Below, one piece after another: positions 32,147-40,776 of a DNA stretch of 64,000 nt (positions are counted from its first letter, which is position 1; every line of letters begins with the position of its first letter). The stretch spans positions 1 to 64,000 of the forward strand of contig CAVSMU010000013.1 of the NCBI GenBank assembly GCA_963729075.1, written 5' to 3'. The notes beneath the pieces were generated by a model. The model was not told the DNA's origin, made no database searches, and was given only the letters and a program-made list of their open reading frames with translations. This DNA is from WHSW01 sp963729075 (GTDB taxonomy: Bacteria; Actinomycetota; Thermoleophilia; Solirubrobacterales; 70-9). Both the position numbers and the translations under genes were made by a program.

Positions 32147-33214
32147 TCAACGCGCCGCTCCCGCGAGAACGCCGGCAAGGACATGGGCGGTGTCCGGCCA
32201 CCCGTACAGCGACGCGCGCCGCTCCCGGGCGGCGCGGCGCAGGCGCCCCCGCAGCTCGGCGTCGCCGAGCCAGGTCCGCAGCGCGGCGGCGAGGGCCGCC
32301 GCGTCGCCGGGCGGGACCAAGAGCCCCGGGCGGGTACCGTCGTCCCCGTGTCCGAGGGCCTCGGTCACCCCGCCGACCTCGGTGGCGAGCACCGGCAGGC
32401 CGCGGGCCAGTGCCTCGGTGACGACCATGCCGTACGTCTCGGCATGCGAGGCGAGCACCAGCAGGTCCGCGGCGGCGAACGCGCGGTCGAGCTCCGGGCC
32501 CGTGCGCGGTCCCGGGAAGCGCACCCGGTCGCCCAGCCCGCTGTTCAACGCGTGGCGGCGCACGCCGTCGGCGAACACGGGGTCGCGAACCAGGCTGCCT
32601 ACACACACGCAGCGCCAGGACAGGTCCGTCGCCATCGCGAGCGCGTCAAGCAGCACGTCGTGCCCCTTGTCGGGGGTCAACGCCGCGACGCACAGCAGCG
32701 CGCCGCCGGCCGCGGTCCCCGGAGCGAGGCCGGCGGCGTCGACGCCAGGCTCGGCCACGTGCACTCGGTCGGCCGGCAGCGCGTACAGCTCCCCCAGCCG
32801 GCGCCGAGTCCATGCGCTGGTCGTGACGACGGCGGCGGCCGCCTCGAGGACCTCGCCCTCGCGCGCCCGGACCGCGCCGGCCTCGTCCTGCGGCGGGCGG
32901 TGGCCGAGCGGCATATGCACGAGCACGACCTGCCGGAGCCGGCGCGCCTGCGGGACGAGCGCCTCGGGGGCGGCGGACGCGATCAGCCCGTCGAGCAGCA
33001 CCACGGTGCCGTCCGGAATCCGTCGGACGGCGCCCGCCAGGGCAGCATGCCCCGCCTCGCCCGGTCGCGGCCAGGCGCCGGGCACGGCGTGCTCGTGCAC
33101 CGCCCAGCCGAGCGCGGCGAGCCCTCGGTGGACCCGACGGTCGTACGTGTTGCCACCGCTCGGCCGCGCCGGGTCGTCGACGTCGCTCGGGACGATGACA
33201 TGGACCTCCGTCAC
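32147..33214 (-). CDS. Glycosyltransferase family 4
   Basis: The 355-residue GT-B enzyme has an N-terminal acceptor domain (VHVIVPSDVDDPARPSGGNT) and a C-terminal donor domain with LLCVAALTPDKGHDVLLDAL and the EX7E region (HAETYGMVVTEALARGLPVL), as in retaining GT4 transferases. It uses a nucleotide sugar; the sugar and acceptor are unknown. The GTG at 33214 is preferred over an ATG 24 bases upstream because it overlaps the PTPS stop as GTGA, the junction type used throughout this operon. Confidence 0.88.
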   Translation of the reverse strand: MTEVHVIVPSDVDDPARPSGGNTYDRRVHRGLAALGWAVHEHAVPGAWPRPGEAGHAALAGAVRRIPDGTVVLLDGLIASAAPEALVPQARRLRQVVLVHMPLGHRPPQDEAGAVRAREGEVLEAAAAVVTTSAWTRRRLGELYALPADRVHVAEPGVDAAGLAPGTAAGGALLCVAALTPDKGHDVLLDALAMATDLSWRCVCVGSLVRDPVFADGVRRHALNSGLGDRVRFPGPRTGPELDRAFAAADLLVLASHAETYGMVVTEALARGLPVLATEVGGVTEALGHGDDGTRPGLLVPPGDAAALAAALRTWLGDAELRGRLRRAARERRASLYGWPDTAHVLAGVLAGAAR

Positions 33215-33609
33215 AGGGGCCGCTCGTAGCTCGCCCACGCGACGTGGGACTCGCGCAGCGTTACCACCAACCCATCGAGCTCCCGCGCGCCGTCGCCCAC
33301 GGCGCCCTCCCGCACGAGCTCGGCGAGCCGGTCGGCGACGATCCGGGCGAGCGCCTCGGCGGTGGTGTTCACGCCCGCGAGCTCCACCTCGTCGTCGAGG
33401 TTGCGGTAGCCGAGCTCGCCCACCACGGTGCGCAGCGCCTCGGTTGCGCGGCCGATGTCGACCACGACGCCGTCGGCGTCCAGCGTCGCACGGCGGAAGG
33501 TGGCGTCGACGACGTACGTCGCGCCATGCAGGCGCTGCGCGGGCCCGAACACGTCGCCGCGCAGGCTGTGGGCAATCATCATGTGATCGCGGACGGTCAC
33601 GCTGAACAC
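33211..33609 (-). CDS. 6-pyruvoyl tetrahydropterin synthase (PTPS/QueD) homologue with altered metal site
   Basis: The 132-residue protein keeps the PTPS fold pattern: MMIAHSL with His14, FGPAQRLHGATYVVDATF, and the C-terminal ESHVAWASYE. In canonical PTPS/QueD zinc is held by three His, two in HGHxY, and a nearby Cys is catalytic. Here the second His of HGH is Ala30 (LHGAT), and the Cys position reads Ala/Gln. It is therefore an atypical member that may use another metal geometry or a different reaction on dihydroneopterin triphosphate. From memory, similar homologues exist in Streptomyces gene clusters of unknown product. It starts with GTG, three bases after the dehydrogenase stop. Confidence 0.82.
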   Translation of the reverse strand: MFSVTVRDHMMIAHSLRGDVFGPAQRLHGATYVVDATFRRATLDADGVVVDIGRATEALRTVVGELGYRNLDDEVELAGVNTTAEALARIVADRLAELVREGAVGDGARELDGLVVTLRESHVAWASYERPL

Positions 33610-33612
33610 GCG

Positions 33613-34593
33613 CTACACCCCGTCGTAGGTGATGGTGTGACAGAGCGCCGGCAGGCTCCCCGCGGCGAGACGCGCCATGACGCCGGGCAGCTCCTCGAAG
33701 CGAGACTCGCGGGTCACGAGTACATCGAACGCCGGGTCGCGCAGCAGGTCAAGCGCGAGGGCCAGCCGGTCCGCCGTCGTGCGTCGCGCGCTGCGGGCCG
33801 GGGACACCGTCCCGACCTGGCTGGCGCGTAGCCGAAGGCGCCCCGCATGGAACGCACCGCCCAGCGAGAGCCGCACCTCGGTGTCGCCGTACCAGCTGAG
33901 TTCGAGAACCGTGCCCTCGGACGAGAGCAGGTCGAGTGAGCATTGGAGTCCGGCCGACGTCGCGCTCGTGTGCACGACCAGGTCGCACTCGCCGGCGGCG
34001 TCGTCCGGCAGCGCGAAGCCGGCGCCGAGCGCGGCCGCGACCTCGGCCCGTGACGGGTCTATGTCGACGAGCGTGACATCGATCGCCGGAAACCGGGCGA
34101 GCAGGCGGGCGACGCAGCAGCCGACCATGCCGGCGCCGACGACGGCGACGCGGTCGCCGACCAGCGGAGGCGCGTCCCAGAGGGCGTTGACGGCGGTCTC
34201 GACGGTGCCGGCAAGCACGGCGCGCGTCGGCGGCACGTCGTCGGGCACGACGGTTACGGCGCCGGCCGGCACAACGTACGCCGTCTGATGCGGGTACAGA
34301 CAGAAGACGGTGTGGCCGCGCAGCTCCGGCGGCCCCTGCTCGACGACGCCGACGTTGAGGTAGCCGTACTTGACCGGCCCCGGGAAGTCCCCTTCCTGGA
34401 ACGGCGCGCGCATCGCAGCGTGCTGGCTCGGCGGCACGCCGCCGCGGAACACCAGCGTCTCGGTGCCGCGGCTGACGCCGGACCGCAGCGTGCGGACCAC
34501 CACATCGCCGGGCCCCGGCTCGGGCAGCGCGACCGGCCGGATCTCCCCGTGCCCGGGCGCGCGCAGCCAAAACGCGTGCGCGTCGTCGAGCAC
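33613..34593 (-). CDS. Zinc-type (MDR) dehydrogenase
   Basis: The 326-residue medium-chain dehydrogenase/reductase has a nucleotide-binding VAVVGAGMVGCCVARLLA (Rossmann) and an N-terminal GroES-like domain with VSRGTETLVFRGGVPP. The usual catalytic-zinc Cys/His pair is not visible (SRGTE instead of CGTD), so it may be a zinc-independent reductase. It is the promoter-proximal gene of the operon running to 26419 and starts with GTG at 34593. Its substrate is presumably an intermediate of the same unknown pathway. In the 136 bases upstream only a GTAC-N5-GTAC element stands out. Confidence 0.82.
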   Translation of the reverse strand: MLDDAHAFWLRAPGHGEIRPVALPEPGPGDVVVRTLRSGVSRGTETLVFRGGVPPSQHAAMRAPFQEGDFPGPVKYGYLNVGVVEQGPPELRGHTVFCLYPHQTAYVVPAGAVTVVPDDVPPTRAVLAGTVETAVNALWDAPPLVGDRVAVVGAGMVGCCVARLLARFPAIDVTLVDIDPSRAEVAAALGAGFALPDDAAGECDLVVHTSATSAGLQCSLDLLSSEGTVLELSWYGDTEVRLSLGGAFHAGRLRLRASQVGTVSPARSARRTTADRLALALDLLRDPAFDVLVTRESRFEELPGVMARLAAGSLPALCHTITYDGV

Positions 34594-34729
34594 GTCCTAT
34601 GCCTCGGCTTCGTACGGCATCCCTCTGGGAGCGACCGCGATGGTGGTACAAGTAGTACGGCCGAGGGGGAGGATCGGGATTGGCGGCCTACGAATCCCTC
34701 CCCCTCCTTTGACAGAGGCGAATCCCGCT

Positions 34730-35353
34730 TCAGAGAGCGGGCTTCGCTAGACGGCGACCCCTACGCCGCCAGCGCGTACCCTCGTCCGGCTTCGGTGGTG
34801 GCCCCACGCCGACCACCGCTCGGCTAACGTTCTTGGCGAACGTGAGCTGGGTCCCCTCGGCCTTGCAGGTGTACTTCGAATTTTTGTTGATATTGCAGTA
34901 CGACTCGTTCGTCGTACTGTAGGTCTCGATCGTGTAGTAGACGTTGTCGTCCGGATCGTTGTTGCCCTGGATCTTGTACCACAGGTTTGCCGCGTACTGG
35001 ACCCCACCAAAGATGCTGAAGCCGTACTTGAGCTCAAAACGCTGGGACTGGTTCGGGTTCAGCACGGACCCATCAGGGGGACGCCCTTCAAAGTCAATGT
35101 CATGAAAGGTCTGGACACAGCGGCCGGGGTCGACACACAAGAACTTGGGGACCTTCTGGACGGCAAACAGCTTGAGGGGGAGGTCGCTCTTGTTTGTGAG
35201 CGTGAACCCGCGGCTGGCTTTGGCTGCGCTCGCCGGCCCTCCGTCCCCGAGTCCGATCAACAGCGCTCCCGCTAGCACGCCCGCGATCACGAACGCCAAA
35301 GGCCCCCGGAAGGTCTTGTTGCGGCGCGCTATCGCGAACTCGTTACCTTGCAT
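34730..35353 (-). CDS. Secreted protein of unknown function
   Basis: The 207-residue protein has an N-terminal signal or anchor segment (FVIAGVLAGALLIGLGDG) and a mature domain with FTLTNKSDLPLKLFAV, two Cys pairs (FLCVDPGRCV; SYCNINKNSKYTC) and many Asn/Tyr residues. It resembles small secreted beta-sandwich proteins in style, but I do not recognise a family. Codons here are visibly richer in A/T than in neighbours, which may indicate recent acquisition. It is divergent from the ArsR-phosphatase fusion and shares the intergenic region with its palindrome. Confidence 0.65.
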   Translation of the reverse strand: MQGNEFAIARRNKTFRGPLAFVIAGVLAGALLIGLGDGGPASAAKASRGFTLTNKSDLPLKLFAVQKVPKFLCVDPGRCVQTFHDIDFEGRPPDGSVLNPNQSQRFELKYGFSIFGGVQYAANLWYKIQGNNDPDDNVYYTIETYSTTNESYCNINKNSKYTCKAEGTQLTFAKNVSRAVVGVGPPPKPDEGTRWRRRGRRLAKPAL

Positions 35354-35433
35354 GTCGTTCCCCTTGCCTCGGAGTGGTTTCGCCCGACCCTTTCACAACG
35401 GCGCTCGTTTCGCAAGTAACGAATCGCGACGTA

Positions 35434-35459
35434 GATACATCAAACAAATTTGATGTATC
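35434..35459. promoter_or_regulatory. Perfect 26-bp inverted repeat, probable ArsR-type operator
   Basis: GATACATCAAA (35434-35444) and TTTGATGTATC (35449-35459) are perfect inverted arms around a 4-nt centre (CAAA). It ends ten bases before the GTG start of the ArsR-phosphatase fusion, so binding would occlude transcription start, consistent with autoregulation. Confidence 0.75.
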
Positions 35460-35468
35460 GTATGCCAG

Positions 35469-36260
35469 GTGGTCGCCACGGCGCGACAGGGCGAGAGCTC
35501 ACCACCGCGGTTTCTGCGGCTGGCCGGGCACCCCTTGCGGTGGCGGCTGCTGAGCGAGCTGGCGCGCAGCGATCGACGGGTGGGTGAGCTCTGCGAGCTC
35601 GCGGACCGGCGCCAGAGCCTGGTCTCCTACCACCTGCGCCAGTTGCGCGACGGAGGCCTCGTCTCGATGCGCCGCAGCGCGGCGGACGGCCGCGACACCT
35701 ACTACGTCCTCGATCTCGCCCGCTGCGGCGAGCTCCTGTCGAGCGCCGGCGTGTCGCTGCACCCAGGCCTCGCGCCGCTTCCCCGCCCACGGCGCGAGCG
35801 CCGGCCGGCTCTCGCCCGCGTCCTGTTCCTGTGCACCGGCAACAGCGCTCGCTCGCAGATGGCCGAGGCGCTCGCCACGGAGCGATCCAACGGCGCGGTG
35901 AGCGCCGCCAGCGCGGGGAGCCACCCCAAGCCCCTGCACGCCAACGCGGTGCGCGTGATGCGCGAGCGCGGCATCGACCTCGCCGGGCGCCGTTCCAAGC
36001 ACCTGGGGGAGCTCGCAGGGGAGCGCTTCGATTACGTGATCAGCCTCTGCGATCGCGTGCGCGAGGTCTGTCCGGAGTTTCCCGGCGCGCCCGAGTTGAT
36101 CCACTGGAGCATTCCCGACCCCGCCCGCGAGCCGGGAAGCGACGAGGAAACGCTGCCCGCGTTCGAGCGGACCGCGACCGAGCTTTCCGACCGCATCGAC
36201 TTTCTCATCGAGGTAATCGAACAGACCCCCACCAACCAGGAGGTGACCGAACGTGGCTGA
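35469..36260 (+). CDS. ArsR-type regulator fused to a low-molecular-weight phosphatase/arsenate reductase-like domain
   Basis: The 263-residue fusion has an N-terminal winged helix (residues 1-100: RLAGHPLRWRLLSELARSDR, RQSLVSYHLRQLRDGGL). The C-terminal LMW protein tyrosine phosphatase/ArsC-like domain (about 117-255) has VLFLCTGNSARSQMAEAL, a CX5R-type loop, and later Asp in SIPDPA. Such fusions are known in Actinobacteria and are thought to sense or detoxify arsenate or to act on phosphotyrosine. The GTG at 35469 leaves only ten bases to the operator, so the mRNA is nearly leaderless. The gene overlaps the next VOC gene by eight bases. Confidence 0.85.
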   Translation: MVATARQGESSPPRFLRLAGHPLRWRLLSELARSDRRVGELCELADRRQSLVSYHLRQLRDGGLVSMRRSAADGRDTYYVLDLARCGELLSSAGVSLHPGLAPLPRPRRERRPALARVLFLCTGNSARSQMAEALATERSNGAVSAASAGSHPKPLHANAVRVMRERGIDLAGRRSKHLGELAGERFDYVISLCDRVREVCPEFPGAPELIHWSIPDPAREPGSDEETLPAFERTATELSDRIDFLIEVIEQTPTNQEVTERG

Positions 36261-36645
36261 CGATCTCGTGAACGTCCGCTACATGGTCGACGACGTCGAG
36301 GGGGCCGTCGACTTCTACACCGAGCATTTCGACTTCGAGCTGCGCTCCAGCGCCGCACCCGCCTTCGCCGACGTCGTGCGCGGCAACCTGCGGCTGCTGC
36401 TCAGCGGCCCGAAGAGCTCTGCCGGGCGACCGATGCCGGACGGCCGCACCCCGGAGCCGGGAGGCTGGAACCGCATCCACTTCATCGTCGACGACATCGA
36501 GGCCGACGTGGAGCGGCTCCGTTCTGCCGGCCTGACGTTCCGCAACGACATCATCAGCGGCCCGGGCGGCCGGCAGATCCTGCTCGAGGATCCTGCCGGC
36601 AACCCGATCGAGCTGTTCCAGCCGGCGGGCGCACCCGCCCGATAG
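36253..36645 (+). CDS. VOC/glyoxalase-fold protein
   Basis: The 130-residue protein has two beta-alpha-beta modules typical of the vicinal oxygen chelate fold (VRYMVDDVEGAVDFYTEHFD; IHFIVDDIEADVERLRSAG) and ends LLEDPAGNPIELFQ, with the Glu that usually ligates metal. It may be a dioxygenase, glyoxalase or a resistance protein. GTG start at 36253 is preceded by AGGAGG and lies inside the end of the ArsR fusion gene, so the two are cotranscribed. VOC proteins are common partners in arsenic loci, but no direct evidence is present. Confidence 0.85.
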   Translation: MADDLVNVRYMVDDVEGAVDFYTEHFDFELRSSAAPAFADVVRGNLRLLLSGPKSSAGRPMPDGRTPEPGGWNRIHFIVDDIEADVERLRSAGLTFRNDIISGPGGRQILLEDPAGNPIELFQPAGAPAR

Positions 36646-36687
36646 GGTGCGCGGCGCACCGCTACCAACCGAGAGGCAGGGGGAGCC

Positions 36688-37501
36688 ATGCCGGAGCCGA
36701 AGACCATCGTCCTGATCCACGGGTTCTGGGTGACGCCGCGAAGCTGGGAGCACTGGATCGCCCACTACGAGGGCAAGGGCTATCGCGTGCTCGCGCCCGC
36801 CTACCCGGGGCTCGAGGTCGAGGTCGAGGCCTTGAACGCCGACCCGACGCCGCTCGAGGAGCTGACGCTGCCGGAGATCGTCGAGCACCTGGAGTCCGTG
36901 ATCGGCGAACTGGACTCCGATCCGATCCTGATGGGGCACTCGGCGGGCGGCGCGATCACCCAGATCCTGCTCGACCGCGGCCACGGGGCCGCCGGGGTCG
37001 CGATGAACTCGGCGCCGACCGAGGGGGTCCGCATCACGCCGTTCACCCAGGTCAAGGCCAGCCTGGCCGGTGCTGAAGAACCCGTTCCACATGCATCGCG
37101 CGGTCGCGCTCGACTACGAGCAGTGGCGCTACGCCTTCACCAACACCTTCCCCGAGGACGAATCGAAGGCGACCTACGAGCGCTACGCCATTCCGGCGTC
37201 GGGCACGATCTTCTGGGCGAGCGTGCTGGCGAACCTCCAGCCCGGCCAGCAGGACACCTGGGTCGATTACAAGAACGACGACCGCGCGCCGCTGCTGTTC
37301 CTGTCGGGTGCGGAGGACCACCTCATGCCGCCATCGGTTCAGCAGTCGAACGCCAAGCACTACAAGTCAGACACGCTCACCGAGGTCAGGGAGTACGAGG
37401 GCAAGTCGCACCTGATGCCGGCCCAGGAGGGCTGGGAGGAGATCGCCGACTACGCGCTCGACTGGGCCACCGAGCACGCCAAGGCGCCGACCGCGGGCTG
37501 A
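36688..37501 (+). pseudogene. Alpha/beta hydrolase, frameshifted here
   Basis: The first part (ATG 36688) reads TIVLIHGFWVTPRSWEHWI and the nucleophile elbow MGHSAGGAITQ; the frame is lost at 37064-37066, where CTGGCCGG appears to contain one extra G (expected ...LPVLKNP). The second part continues VLKNPFHMHRAV, LLFLSGAEDHLMPP (acid) and GKSHLMPAQEGW (His). The joined protein would be a complete serine hydrolase with Ser-Asp-His triad. The length of 814 bases implies one surplus base. An insertion error is likelier than decay because both halves keep all catalytic residues. Confidence 0.82.
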
Positions 37502-37558
37502 TCGCCGGATCGGCGGTGGTCTTTACTTGTCGGACGACATCCACCAAGGAGGCAGCAA

Positions 37559-37945
37559 GTGACCGCTTCGACATCCCTCGTCACCGGAACCGACTTCATC
37601 ACCGTGTCGACCAAGGACATCGACGCGGCTGTCGACTTCTACGGCAAGGTGCTGGGCCTGCCCGAGTCGAAGCGGTGGGGGAACATGCCGGCGGTCGAGT
37701 TCGAGACCGGCAACCTGACCGTCGCCGTGATGCAGTCGGACGCGTTCGGGCTCGATTTCCAGGCCAACACCCACCCGATCGAGTTCCGCGTCGACGACTT
37801 CGAGGCCGCCCGCGCCGAGCTCGAGTCGCGCGGCATCGAGTTCAAGGGCGAAACGCTCGACTCCGGCGTCTGCTTCCAGGCCTTCTTCGACGACCCCGAC
37901 GGCAACGCCCTGGCGATCCACCACCGCTACGCGCCGGCCGGCTGA
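37559..37945 (+). CDS. VOC/glyoxalase-fold protein
   Basis: The 128-residue protein opens with TDFITVSTKDIDAAVDFYGK and ends FDDPDGNALAIHHRYA, the two ends of a VOC-type beta-alpha-beta repeat protein. Metal ligands are less clear than in the member at 36253. It starts with GTG at 37559, after GGAGGCAGCAA, 57 bases downstream of the hydrolase. Function is unknown; it could be a dioxygenase-like or binding protein. Confidence 0.82.
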   Translation: MTASTSLVTGTDFITVSTKDIDAAVDFYGKVLGLPESKRWGNMPAVEFETGNLTVAVMQSDAFGLDFQANTHPIEFRVDDFEAARAELESRGIEFKGETLDSGVCFQAFFDDPDGNALAIHHRYAPAG

Positions 37946-37971
37946 CGGCCGGGCGCCGGGCAGCCTCAGGG

Positions 37972-39769
37972 TCACGGATCGCAGTTTCGGCCGCGGCTGA
38001 CCTCCTCCCAGGTGTCCGCCACCGCGGCGGCCCGGATGCCGCTGTTGGGCACCGTGGCGAGGATCTCACGTTCGGAGATCTCGCACGGGTTGAGCCGCGG
38101 CGCCCCGGTGCGGAACTGGTAGGCCTGCAACTCCAGCACCCCGTCGTGGCGGTCGTTCGGCGGCTCCACCAGGTGTCCGGTGATCAGGCGCAGCGCCGGC
38201 TCGGTATCGACGTAAAAGGCCTGCACTCGATAGCCGCGCAGCTCGACGCCTGACTCGGAGTCGCGGAAGGTGATCGGCCGGGTGTAGGCAGCGCGTTGCG
38301 CGGAGAGCTCGGGCACCTTCGTGCGCTCCGACACCGGCGGCGGCTCTGGAAGGAGCGAGACCATTCGGTAGCGCCCCTGCGCGTTGTCCCAGTCGAGCGC
38401 GAACGGCACCATCGCCTCGCTCGCGTCGCCAGGCAACCCGTACCCGCCGACGAACTCGTCGGCACCGTCGCGGTCGATGTCGCCGACGCTCGTCCGGCCG
38501 CCGATCTCGGTGATGAGGAACCTCGCGGCCTCGGCGCCCGATCCATCCGGCTGAAAGCTGAAGCGCTCCTCGAGCAGTCCGTCCTCGAGGTCGTAGACGA
38601 CGAGCTCATCCGAGTCGGGGCCGTTGGGGTCGCCGTCGAACAGGTCCCTGAAGAAGGTGTCCTGGTCGCCGTGGTCCTCGAACACGAACACGTGCGATTG
38701 CTCGTCGTCGCCGTGCAGGTCGACCGCCGGGTCGAACACGGTGTGGCGATCGTCGGCGGCTGTATCGGGGTCGCCCCGGGTGGCCGCCTGCTTGATGTCG
38801 CCGACCTGCTCCGACACCGAGGGCGGGGGCTGCTTCTCGAAGCCGCCCGTCAGGATCACGAGCCCGAGCGCCGCGAGTGTCGCCGCGCAGGCCGCGGCCG
38901 GCGTCACCAGCCATTTGTCCTGCCACGCCGATTCCTCGCCGCGCAGCTCGGAGTCGTCGGGGGCGCTCGGCGGCGCGGGCGGATCCCCCTCCTTGCCCGT
39001 CGTGGAGCGCTCGCGACCGATCCCCGGGTCATCGGCTACCTCGAACGCCCGGGCACGGCTCGCGATCGCCTTCGCCGCCTCCCCCGCCTGTCCCGATGCC
39101 TCGAGCAGCGCGTCCCACTCTTCGGTTCTGATCGTGGCGACGATCGTGACGCGATCGGCGATGCCCAGGAGCGCCTCGAGCATCCTCGCGTCGAGGGCGT
39201 CGGCGAAGCGCTCCAGCCCGTCGAGCCAGAGGACGATTCCCGATTCGCCCGCGTCGAGACGCAGGTCGGGATCGAGCAGCACCTCCAGGGCCTCGGGGCC
39301 GGACGGCACGATCACGGGCGCATCGTCGAGCGCCTTCTGGGTCGCGTGGCGCGCCGTGCACGTCTTGCCCGACCGGGGCGGTCCGTAGACGAGCACCAGC
39401 GGCGACTCGGCGATCGCCTGCTCGATGTCCGCGTCCTGGTCGCGCTCGACGTAGGCGTCGGACGCCTGCCCTCCGCGCCGGCTGCGGGTATACCCCGAGC
39501 AGCTCCGAATCCGCCTCGTCGATCCCTGGAAGCGGCCACGCGCGCAGCTCCTGGGCGAGCCGTTTCCCGCGCTGGGTGCGTGCGCGCCACTTGGTGGCGG
39601 CTGCGGCCGCCAGGGCTACCGCGACGCTGATCAGCACGATGACCACCTCGCGCGCGTCCCAGACGCCGACGACCTGCTGGAGTATCTGCAGTGCCGCGAG
39701 CACCCCGCCACCGACCACGAAGCCGGCCACCGTCGTCCACGTCGCATCGTGACCTCGTCGTTGGCTCAC
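37972..39769 (-). pseudogene. Membrane-anchored P-loop ATPase with extracytoplasmic domain, frameshifted here
   Basis: From ATG 39769 the protein has two membrane spans (VAGFVVGGGVLAALQILQQ; VVIVLISVAVALAAAA) and loses frame near 39475 (after LLGVYPQPAR). In the next frame it continues GGQASDAYVERDQDADIEQA, Walker A GPPRSGKT, Walker B GIVLWLDGLERF, a further span (ACAATLAALGLVILTGG) and a domain of about 280 residues with VGDIDRDGADEFVGGYG, a calcium/FG-GAP-like motif. The 1798-base span again implies one extra base. It resembles STAND-like signalling ATPases combined with an external sensor, but I do not recognise the family. The C-terminal half alone (37972-39396) would be translated if the shift is real. 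Confidence 0.7.
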
Positions 39770-39819
39770 GGTCCGCGTCTCCCGCCGTAGGGCCCGGGCG
39801 ACGCGGGTAGGGGCTTCGC

Positions 39820-40554
39820 ATGAGGCCGGTCCACATCGGCTGCTCGGGCTGGAACTACAAGGACTGGCGCGAGCGCGTCTACCCGAAGGGCGTTCCGGCC
39901 TCGCGCTGGCTCGAGCACTACGCGACCCTGTTCGACACGGTCGAGGTCAACTCGACCTTCTATCGGCTGCCGAAGCGCGACGCGGTCGCCAACTGGGTGA
40001 AGAGCACCCCGGACGGGTTCGTGTTCTCGATCAAGGCAAGCCGCTACCTGACCCACATCAAGCGCCTGCGTGAGCTTCCGGAGCGCGTCCCGCGGCTGGC
40101 CGAGCGGATCGAGCCGCTGCTCGAGACGCCGAAGATGGGGCCGGTGCTGTGGCAGCTGCCCGAGAACTTCCAGCGCGACGACGAGCGGCTCGCGGGCGCC
40201 CTCGAGGTTCTGCCTCGCGACTGGCGCCATTGCTTCGAGTTTCGGCATCCGAGCTGGTTCGTGCCCGAGGTGTATGAGCTGCTGCGGCGCCATCGGGTCG
40301 CGCTCGTGATCGGCGACGACCCGAGACGGCCGTTTCAGGCTCACGAGCTGACTACAGATTGGACCTATATCCGTCTGCACCGCGGTTCCAGGGGCAGGCG
40401 CGGCAACTACTCGCCCACCGAGCTCGAGACCTGGAAACACCGGATCGCCGCCTGGCGCCGCGACACCGAGGTCTTCGTCTACGCGAACAACGACTGGGAG
40501 GCGTTCGCGGTCCGCAACGCCTCGTGGCTGCGCGACCGGCTGGCCGACGCCTGA
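39820..40554 (+). CDS. DUF72 family protein
   Basis: The 244-residue protein begins HIGCSGWNYKDWRERVYP and contains FDTVEVNSTFYRLP, FSIKASRYLTH, FEFRHPSWF and a final VFVYANNDWEAFAV. These are the conserved blocks of the DUF72 (YecE-like) TIM-barrel family, cytoplasmic proteins of unknown activity, sometimes proposed to be nucleases or metal-binding. The ATG at 39820 has only a weak GGGG upstream. It is divergent from the ATPase gene by 50 bases. Confidence 0.9.
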   Translation: MRPVHIGCSGWNYKDWRERVYPKGVPASRWLEHYATLFDTVEVNSTFYRLPKRDAVANWVKSTPDGFVFSIKASRYLTHIKRLRELPERVPRLAERIEPLLETPKMGPVLWQLPENFQRDDERLAGALEVLPRDWRHCFEFRHPSWFVPEVYELLRRHRVALVIGDDPRRPFQAHELTTDWTYIRLHRGSRGRRGNYSPTELETWKHRIAAWRRDTEVFVYANNDWEAFAVRNASWLRDRLADA

Positions 40555-40616
40555 GCGCGACGCTCGGCCGCGCGCCCCGCCGTTTCGCGGACCGCGCGCC
40601 GGGTAGACGGGCGGCC

Positions 40617-40763
40617 ATGGAGCTATCCCTACTTCTGATCGTGATCGGGATCGTGCTCGCCCTGCTCGTGCACTACGCGCTCGGCATCGCCGTGATCCTG
40701 ATCGGCCTCGTGCTGTTGCTGTGGCCGCGAATCCGCGGCAGCACGACGGCGCGCCGCGTCTAG
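40617..40763 (+). CDS. Small membrane protein
   Basis: This 48-residue ORF is almost entirely hydrophobic (LLLIVIGIVLALLVHYALG, then IAVILIGLVLLLWP) with a basic end (RIRGSTTARRV). It would form two transmembrane helices or a hairpin. Small hydrophobic proteins of this type are common in Actinobacteria and have no known activity. The start is the first ATG after the DUF72 gene, with GGGCGG upstream. It ends 14 bases before the end of the convergent transporter gene. Confidence 0.6.
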   Translation: MELSLLLIVIGIVLALLVHYALGIAVILIGLVLLLWPRIRGSTTARRV

Positions 40764-40776
40764 CTCGCAGACTCTC

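Noticed and set aside
26419..35353. A defence island or CRISPR-type system around the overlapping operon
   Set aside because: No Cas, restriction, nuclease or toxin-antitoxin genes and no regularly spaced repeats were found; the content is biosynthetic.
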